Assembly: GCA_023396625.1 (NCBI GenBank) | Contig: JAEWVY010000262.1 | Span: forward strand, 1 to 10,585 | Origin: Pseudomonadota bacterium | Lineage (GTDB): Bacteria > Pseudomonadota > Gammaproteobacteria > Burkholderiales > Burkholderiaceae_C | Length of the DNA stretch: 10,585 nt | Reading direction: 5' to 3' | Shown here: one piece after another, positions 6,032 to 10,585 of the stretch | Layout: each line of letters starts with the position of its first letter | How positions within the stretch are numbered: position 1 is the first letter of the stretch | Notes under the pieces: generated by a model | Told to the model about the DNA's origin: nothing | The model's database searches: none | The model's input: the letters and a program-made list of their open reading frames with translations, nothing else | Program-made: the position numbers and the translations under genes

Positions 6032-6910
6032 ATGGAAACCACCCAAGACATCACCGAACGCCGCATTGCCGAAGCCTGGGCCGACCTGCAGGCCCACGCC
6101 GCCAACGGCCAGCCGCTGCAACCCAACGCCTATCGGCTGGCCTTCGCCGATCCCGAATTCCTGCTGCGCCGCGAAACCCGGGGCATTCGCTTCCAGCTCG
6201 AGATGCTCAAGCCGGATCTGGATCAGAAGGAGGCGGGCGTGGACAACACCATCGTCGTTTTCGGGAGCGCGCGTTTTCGCTCACCCGAGGACGCCGACCA
6301 GGCTTTCGCCGCGGCCCAGGCCAGCGGCGAAGCCCAGGCCCTGGCCCGGGCGCAGCGCGATCTTCGCAACGCCCGCTGGTACAGCATGGCGCGGGAGTTT
6401 GCGCGCCTGGTGGCCAGCGACAACGCCAGCGTCGCCCCTCAGGAACGCCTATTCATCTGCACCGGCGGCGGCCCTGGCATCATGGAAGCGGCCACCCGCG
6501 GCGCCCACGACATGGGCGCGCCCTCCGTGGCCCTCAACATCGCGCTGCCGCACGAACAATCGGCCAACCCCTGGGTGACGCCGGAGCTGAGTTTCAAATT
6601 CCACTATTTCGCGCTGCGCAAAATGCATTTCATGATGCGCGCCAAGGCCTTGGTGGCCTTTCCAGGAGGCTTCGGCACACTGGATGAGTTGTTCGAGGTC
6701 ATCACACTGGTGCAGACAAAAAAGGCCAAGCCGGTCCCCATCCTGCTGTTTGGCAGCGACTACTGGAAGCGCCTGCTGGATCTGGACGTGCTGGTCGAGG
6801 AGGGTGTGATTTCTCCGGACGATCTGTCCCTGTTTCAGTATGTGGATGACCCGCAGGTGGCCTGGAACGTGATCCGAGATTTCTACGCCCTCGGGCCGAG
6901 TGCCCGCTGA
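6032..6910 (+). CDS. LOG-family (TIGR00730-like) nucleotide phosphoribohydrolase
   Basis: This Rossmann-fold protein of the LOG / 'lysine decarboxylase-like' family typically hydrolyses the N-glycosidic bond of nucleoside 5'-monophosphates, releasing the base and ribose 5-phosphate. Some members activate cytokinins. From ATG 6032 it has 292 aa, longer than the ~190-aa short LOGs because of an N-terminal helical extension of about 70 residues ahead of the core, which starts near NTIVVFGSARF. Motifs are CTGGGPGIMEAATRGA (Gly145-Glu152) and the catalytic/phosphate-binding PGGFGTLDE (Pro211-Glu219). A TTG at 6008 would add eight residues; the ATG is preferred. The efp terminator lies between the two genes, so it probably has its own promoter, which I cannot place. 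It converges on the marR-like gene. True lysine decarboxylase activity is an old misannotation for this family; the actual substrate is unknown. Confidence 0.88.
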   Translation: METTQDITERRIAEAWADLQAHAANGQPLQPNAYRLAFADPEFLLRRETRGIRFQLEMLKPDLDQKEAGVDNTIVVFGSARFRSPEDADQAFAAAQASGEAQALARAQRDLRNARWYSMAREFARLVASDNASVAPQERLFICTGGGPGIMEAATRGAHDMGAPSVALNIALPHEQSANPWVTPELSFKFHYFALRKMHFMMRAKALVAFPGGFGTLDELFEVITLVQTKKAKPVPILLFGSDYWKRLLDLDVLVEEGVISPDDLSLFQYVDDPQVAWNVIRDFYALGPSAR

Positions 6911-6925
6911 ACGGCTCGCTCCCCT

Positions 6926-6949
6926 GCGGGCCACCCGGCGGCGGCCCGC
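6926..6949. terminator. GC-rich hairpin between convergent LOG and marR genes
   Basis: GCGGGCC (6926-6932) pairs perfectly with GGCCCGC (6943-6949) across a 10-nt loop, inside the 46-bp gap between two convergent stop codons. No T tract is present on either strand, so it is at most a weak or Rho-assisted bidirectional terminator. Confidence 0.4.
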
Positions 6950-6956
6950 CACGAAT

Positions 6957-7478
6957 TCACAGCTCGGCCAGAGGAATGCCGCCCGCGGCCTCGTCGGCCT
7001 GGAGCAGCACAATGAGTTCCTCGAGATCGGCATCCAGCCGCGCCAGCGTGTCCGCGGGCAGACGCCCCAGGGCCAGCGGCAGCACACCCTCGAACGGGCC
7101 CGGCGCGCGCGCGAGAATCTCCCGCCCCGGCGGCTGGATGAAAAGTTGCGCGCTGCGCCGGTCCTGCGGCAGGCGGTCCATGCGGATCAGGCCGCGCTGC
7201 AGCAGGGCCTTGACCAAATTGCTCGCCGTGGACGGGTGAATGTCCATGGCTTGGGCCATCTCGCCAATGCCGAGGCCTGGCCGCCCGTCCACCACGCTCA
7301 ACGCCCAGACCTGGGCGCCGCCGAGTCCCGCCTGCCGCTCGACCTGCTGGAAATGGCGGCGCACCGCGTTGAACACCACGCGAAAACGCCGTAGCACCCG
7401 CGCGGTCTCGGGCATGGCCGCGCGCTCGTGAGGACCTGGGTCGAGACCGCGGGCCCGGGGGAGTGTTTCGGTGTCCAT
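6957..7478 (-). CDS. MarR-family transcriptional regulator
   Basis: This is a winged-helix DNA-binding repressor-type protein of 173 aa from ATG 7478. Helices around residues 26-50 and 140-165 would form the dimer interface. The helix-turn-helix is GIGEMAQAMDIHPSTASNLVKALLQRGL (about 70-97), and the wing contains the family's D-R-R (Asp106-Arg108). The frame stays open far upstream to 7637 across the divergent gene's start, but that extension is low-complexity Arg-rich and unlike the family. ATG 7511 and ATG 7415 (MPETARV) are alternatives. No Shine-Dalgarno is evident. It is divergent from the ClC gene with a 71-bp shared control region, so it may regulate itself and the antiporter. The ligand is unknown. 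Confidence 0.85.
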   Translation of the reverse strand: MDTETLPRARGLDPGPHERAAMPETARVLRRFRVVFNAVRRHFQQVERQAGLGGAQVWALSVVDGRPGLGIGEMAQAMDIHPSTASNLVKALLQRGLIRMDRLPQDRRSAQLFIQPPGREILARAPGPFEGVLPLALGRLPADTLARLDADLEELIVLLQADEAAGGIPLAEL

Positions 7479-7486
7479 GGGACGCG

Positions 7487-7501
7487 AATGTACTGCACAA
7501 T
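7487..7501. promoter_or_regulatory. Candidate operator in the marR/ClC divergent region
   Basis: AATGTACTGCACAAT is an imperfect 15-bp dyad: A-TGT-C and G-ACA-T are symmetric about the centre at 7494, with two mismatched positions per side. It lies 9-23 bp upstream of the regulator's ATG. Its size fits MarR operators, but it is a single weak site. Confidence 0.3.
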
Positions 7502-7549
7502 GCCAGGCCATCCCGCCCGTCACGTGGCTCACCTCACCCGAAGCAACCG

Positions 7550-8875
7550 ATGAAGACACTCCCCGACGTGGCCGCTTCGCTGCGCCGCGAACTCTACGAC
7601 TGGCGCCTGTGGGCCGGCCGCGGCGTGGTGCTCGCATTCGCCGCGCTGGCCGGCCTCACCGTGGTTGCCTTCACCTGGCTCAGTGAACAGGCGCTCGCCC
7701 GGTTCTCGGCCTTCGAGCACCGGTATTGGTGGGGGCCCCTGCTCTGGACACCGGCGTGCACGGCCGCCATTGTCTGGTTGACACGACGCCACGCCGCGGG
7801 AACGTCCGGCTCGGGCATCCCCCAGGTCATCGCGGCGCTGACGCCCGGCGTGCCCGACAGCGCGCGGGGACTGTTCGTATCGCTGCGGCTGTCCCTGGGC
7901 AAGATGCTGCTGACGGCATGGGGCCTGCTCGGCGGTCTGTCACTTGGTCGGGAGGGGCCCTCGGTCCAGATCGCCGCGGGGGTGCTGCATCACGCGCGCC
8001 GGTGGCTGCCGGCCAGATCACAGGTCAGCGACCAGGGATTGATGATGGCCGGCGGCGCCGCGGGCATCGCCGCCGCGTTCAACACGCCATTGGGTGGTGT
8101 GATGTTTGCCATCGAAGAACTGTCACGCGGTCCAGCGCAACGCAGCAACGGGCTGCTGCTGTCCGCTATCGTGCTCGGCGGGCTGATGGCGGTGTCGATC
8201 CATGGCAACGCCACCTATTTCGGCGTGATCCGCGTCGAGAACCTCGGCATGGCGCTGTTGCTGCCGGGTCTCCTGGTGGCCGTGTGCAGCGGCGTCGCGG
8301 GTGGGCTGTTCGCCCGGCTGCTCACGGTGTCGCTCGCGGGAACGTCCCATGACTGGTTCAGCCGGATGCGGCGGATCGCCCCCGTGCGTTTTGCCGCAGC
8401 CTGCGGCCTGGCGGTGGCTGTGCTGGGTGTGGTCAGCCAAGGCAGCACCTATGGCAGCGGCTATGGCCCGACACGCGCGCTGCTCGACGGCGGCCAGGCA
8501 CTGTCACCGCTGTACGTGCCACTGAAATTTCTTGCCACCTGGCTCACGAGTTGGTCCGGCGCACCCGGGGGGCTGTTTGCGCCGGCACTGGCCATCGGCG
8601 CCGGCCTGGGCCAGGGCATTGCCGAACTGATGGCTTACCCCAACGCGCCCACCGTCATTGCCCTGGGCATGGCCGGGTTCCTGGCGGCCGTGACTCAGGC
8701 CCCGCTGACGGCATTCATCATCGTCATGGAAATGGTGGACGGGCATGCACTGGTGCTCAGCCTCATGTCCAGTGCCCTGGTCGCCAGCGGGATCTCGCGC
8801 CTCATCAGCGCGCCGCTCTACACCTCGCTGGCCGCGCTGCAACTGCAGCGGGTGCCGTCCACACCCCGGGACTGA
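7550..8875 (+). CDS. ClC-type chloride channel / H+/Cl- antiporter
   Basis: This inner-membrane ClC protein has 441 aa, similar in size to E. coli ClcA, with many membrane helices and no C-terminal CBS domains. All three selectivity-filter motifs are present: GSGIP (Ser88), GREGPSVQ (gating Glu135) and GGLFAP (Phe343). The pore tyrosine appears in APLYTSL (Tyr424). The internal proton-path glutamate is kept as Glu190 in FAIEEL, so proton-coupled exchange is more likely than a passive channel. The motifs differ from fluoride-type ClCs. ATG 7550 is chosen because the frame upstream of it reads as non-membrane filler overlapping the divergent marR start. Ribosome-binding sequence is weak. By analogy with ClcA a role in acid resistance is possible, and the adjacent MarR protein is a candidate regulator. 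Confidence 0.93.
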   Translation: MKTLPDVAASLRRELYDWRLWAGRGVVLAFAALAGLTVVAFTWLSEQALARFSAFEHRYWWGPLLWTPACTAAIVWLTRRHAAGTSGSGIPQVIAALTPGVPDSARGLFVSLRLSLGKMLLTAWGLLGGLSLGREGPSVQIAAGVLHHARRWLPARSQVSDQGLMMAGGAAGIAAAFNTPLGGVMFAIEELSRGPAQRSNGLLLSAIVLGGLMAVSIHGNATYFGVIRVENLGMALLLPGLLVAVCSGVAGGLFARLLTVSLAGTSHDWFSRMRRIAPVRFAAACGLAVAVLGVVSQGSTYGSGYGPTRALLDGGQALSPLYVPLKFLATWLTSWSGAPGGLFAPALAIGAGLGQGIAELMAYPNAPTVIALGMAGFLAAVTQAPLTAFIIVMEMVDGHALVLSLMSSALVASGISRLISAPLYTSLAALQLQRVPSTPRD

Positions 8876-8898
8876 AAAAAGGGGCCCCGAAGGGCCCC
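8875..8898 (-). terminator. Strong UUCG-capped intrinsic terminator (minus strand)
   Basis: Read on the minus strand, GGGGCCC, loop TTCG and GGGCCCC form a perfect 7-bp stem (8892-8898 with 8881-8887) capped by a C(UUCG)G tetraloop. Six T follow directly (8880-8875). It terminates minus-strand transcripts, either rmuC's or those of the candidate small RNA. The T tract overlaps the last base of the ClC stop codon. On the plus strand the hairpin has no T tract, so it is a poor terminator for the ClC gene. Confidence 0.85.
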
Positions 8899-8937
8899 GA
8901 ACTCGTTTAGCCAACTCTGTCGCTGAACAGAATCAAC
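8875..8937 (-). ncRNA. Candidate small RNA between ClC gene and rmuC
   Basis: A transcript starting about 7 nt after the TATAAT at 8945-8950 would begin at the G opposite 8937 and end in the T tract at 8875, giving about 63 nt. It would fold as a 5' hairpin (TTCTGT / loop TCAGCG / ACAGAG, near 8932-8915), then a roughly 15-nt single-stranded linker (TTGGCTAAACGAGTT), then the UUCG terminator hairpin. No convincing coding frame exists in it. This promoter-hairpin-linker-terminator layout is typical of bacterial small RNAs. It could instead be only the 3' UTR of rmuC. Confidence 0.45.
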
Positions 8938-8944
8938 AATTTTC

Positions 8945-8972
8945 ATTATATTTGTCCAAATACATTTGGCAA
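8945..8972 (-). promoter_or_regulatory. Near-consensus sigma-70 promoter, minus strand
   Basis: On the minus strand, TTGCCA (8972-8967; 5/6 to TTGACA), a 16-bp AT-rich spacer and a perfect TATAAT (8950-8945) occur in a GC-rich genome. It lies downstream of the rmuC stop and points at the UUCG terminator. It contains the dyad CCAAAT-AC-ATTTGG (8956-8969) between its hexamers, extending into the -35, which might be a repressor site. Confidence 0.55.
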
Positions 8973-9042
8973 CCCTTGCAACAACCCTCCCACCGGCCTC
9001 GGCCAGCGGGCATGCGGTGCGCCCCGGTGTCCTCCGAGCCGC

Positions 9043-10572
9043 TCAGTCGTCCACTGGTGGCGGGAGGTTCGGCTGGAGGGAGGTGTCAGGGGCCAGCGCC
9101 GGCGGCAGGTCCTGCACCTCGCGCAGTCTGCGCTGGATGGCGCGGGTCCGGGTGCCCACTTCGTCGAACTTGCGGGCAGCGGCGTCGATGGACTTCTTCG
9201 TAGCGTCGACCACATCGCCGAATTTCGCGAATTCGCTTTTCACCTGACCCAACAGGCTCCAGACCTCGGATGAGCGCCGCTCGATCGCCAGCGTCTTGAA
9301 GCCCATCTGCAGGCTGTTGAGCATCGCCGCGAGGTTCGCCGGCCCGGCCACCATGACCCGGCTGTCGTTCTGCAGGGCCTCCATCAGGCCGGGGCGGCGC
9401 AGGGTTTCGGCAAACAACCCTTCGGTGGGCAGGTAAAGAATGGCGAAGTCCGTCGTATGCGGCGGCGAAACGTATTTCGCGAAGATCTTCTTTGCCTCCA
9501 GGCGGATCGACGCCTCGAAGGCATTGCCTGCTGCCGTGATGGCGGCCTTGTCCGCCGTGTCGTGCGCGTCCATCAGGCGCTGATAGTGCTCCACGGGGTA
9601 CTTGGAGTCGATCGGCAGCCACACCGGGTGCTCGTCGCGCCGGCCCGGCAGACGGATGGCGAACTCCACCAGCTCATCGCTGCCCGGCACGGTCTTGACG
9701 TTCTTCGCGTACTGCTCGGTGGTGAGCACGTTGTCGATGATGGCGCCCAACTGCACCTCGCCCCACGTGCCGCGGGTCTTCACGTTGGTCATCACGCGCT
9801 TGAGGTCGCCCACGCTGCCCGCCAGCGTCTGCATCTCCCCCAGGCCCTTGTGCACCTGTTCGAGCCGGTCGCTCACCAGCTTGAAGGACTCGCCCAGGCG
9901 CTGCTCCAGCGTCGCGTGGAGTTTTTCGTCGACCGTGCGGCGCATGGCCTCCAGCTTGGCGGTGTTGTCGGCCTGGATGGCGGCCAGCCGCTCGTTCAGC
10001 GCCGCGCGCAGCTGCTCCGCGTTGTGCTGCGTGCCTTGCACCAGGCCCGCGAGCTGCTGGGACACCGCGTCCTGCAGCACCGCGAACTGGTTGCGGATCT
10101 GCTGGCCATTGCCGTCGAGCTGATCCTTGAGCGCCCCCGACATGCTGCCCAGCGTCGCGGCCAGCTCGGCGCGGAAGCCCCCCAGCGACTGCGCCAGCGC
10201 CGCATCCAGCGCGCCCAGACGCTGCGCCAGCTGGATCTCGAACGCGGCAAAGGCACTCAACAGCTCGGCACGGCCGGCACGGGATTCACCCACAGTCTGC
10301 GCCAGCTTGTCGTCCACCAGTTGCCGGAGCGCTTCCAGACTGTGGCGGGTGGCCTGCGTGAACCCCTGCAGCTGTTGGGCCATGCCGTCGAGCGCGCCGT
10401 CGTGGCGCGACACGGCCACGAGCGTGCCCTGCGCGGCCTGTTCCAGCTGCTGCAGCCGCGCCAGCCATTCGGGGGGCAACTCCACGCGGGGTTTGCGCAG
10501 CAGCAGAACCAGCTGAAGCATGGCGACGAAGGCCAGTGCCAGCAGCAGGATCAGGGTGTTGGCGTCGGACAT
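9043..10572 (-). CDS. rmuC: DNA recombination protein RmuC
   Basis: RmuC limits recombination between inverted repeats and is predicted to be a membrane-anchored nuclease. The 509-aa protein has one N-terminal membrane helix (about residues 6-26, TLILLLALAFVAMLQLVLLL). A long Ala/Gln/Leu-rich coiled coil runs to about residue 240. The RmuC core follows, with a PD-(D/E)XK-like site: VEFAIRLPG (Glu303) and LPIDSKYP (Asp322-x-Lys324). Conserved stretches such as RGTWGEVQLG, DFAILYLPTEGLFAE and GFKTLAIE are present, so it looks complete. It ends in a Pro-rich tail. The ATG at 10572 immediately precedes the hydrophobic anchor and is the natural start. Only 13 bp of upstream sequence are visible and show no clear ribosome-binding site. 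No intrinsic terminator follows directly; the nearest is at 8875-8898. Confidence 0.93.
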   Translation of the reverse strand: MSDANTLILLLALAFVAMLQLVLLLRKPRVELPPEWLARLQQLEQAAQGTLVAVSRHDGALDGMAQQLQGFTQATRHSLEALRQLVDDKLAQTVGESRAGRAELLSAFAAFEIQLAQRLGALDAALAQSLGGFRAELAATLGSMSGALKDQLDGNGQQIRNQFAVLQDAVSQQLAGLVQGTQHNAEQLRAALNERLAAIQADNTAKLEAMRRTVDEKLHATLEQRLGESFKLVSDRLEQVHKGLGEMQTLAGSVGDLKRVMTNVKTRGTWGEVQLGAIIDNVLTTEQYAKNVKTVPGSDELVEFAIRLPGRRDEHPVWLPIDSKYPVEHYQRLMDAHDTADKAAITAAGNAFEASIRLEAKKIFAKYVSPPHTTDFAILYLPTEGLFAETLRRPGLMEALQNDSRVMVAGPANLAAMLNSLQMGFKTLAIERRSSEVWSLLGQVKSEFAKFGDVVDATKKSIDAAARKFDEVGTRTRAIQRRLREVQDLPPALAPDTSLQPNLPPPVDD

Positions 10573-10585
10573 CAGGAAACGGCGC

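Noticed and set aside
5351..6121. Long open frame on the minus strand opposite efp (256 codons)
   Set aside because: It is a GC-rich shadow of the efp and LOG genes. The translation is Val/His/Gly-rich low complexity with no recognisable domain, and efp is certain.
6032..6910. Lysine decarboxylase
   Set aside because: The 'lysine decarboxylase' label for PGGxGTxxE proteins is a historical misannotation; the motifs are those of LOG-type phosphoribohydrolases, and no PLP-binding site is seen.
7550..8875. Fluoride-specific (CLC-F) transporter
   Set aside because: The filter motifs GSGIP, GREGP and GGLFAP, and both internal glutamates, match chloride-type ClCs.
8916..8929. CTGT...ACAG dyad resembling a second LexA box
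   Set aside because: The spacing is N6 (CTGT-CGCTGA-ACAG), not N8, and the centre is not AT-rich. It is better explained as the stem of the 5' hairpin of the candidate small RNA.

Overview
The window is GC-rich, tightly packed proteobacterial chromosome. An EarP plus Arg32-type EF-P pair, a LexA box of the CTGT-N8-ACAG class, and the general gene style point to a betaproteobacterium. Burkholderiales, perhaps Comamonadaceae, is my best guess; this is inference from gene content, not a database match. I see no tRNA, rRNA, insertion sequence, integrase, phage gene or CRISPR array.

Layout. Positions 1-2864 (+) hold the 3' part of a beta-CASP metallo-beta-lactamase-fold RNase/exonuclease and, 9 bp later, an EptA-type lipid A phosphoethanolamine transferase, probably in one operon. 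Positions 2871-3962 (-) hold a PA0069-type radical SAM protein related to spore photoproduct lyase. It converges on eptA with a 6-bp gap, across a perfect 13-bp inverted repeat. A LexA box overlaps its promoter and start region. Positions 4057-5202 (+) encode EarP and 5372-5926 (+) encode EF-P, a modification enzyme and its substrate, ending at an intrinsic terminator. Positions 6032-6910 (+) encode a LOG-family nucleotide-cleaving protein. Positions 6957-7478 (-) encode a MarR-type regulator, divergent from a ClC chloride/proton antiporter (7550-8875, +). Positions 9043-10572 (-) encode RmuC.

Most of the genes are housekeeping or envelope functions. Two places stand out. The first is the radical SAM gene. 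It combines a LexA site, a CX3CX2C iron-sulfur motif and an extreme C-terminal pentapeptide, QIGLF, that resembles a beta-sliding-clamp-binding motif. Together these suggest a DNA-damage-induced, clamp-recruited repair enzyme of unknown chemistry. The second is the gap between the ClC gene and rmuC. Its minus strand carries a near-consensus sigma-70 promoter (TTGCCA-N16-TATAAT) and, about 60 nt downstream, a textbook UUCG-capped intrinsic terminator with a T tract. That is the layout of a short, unannotated small RNA.
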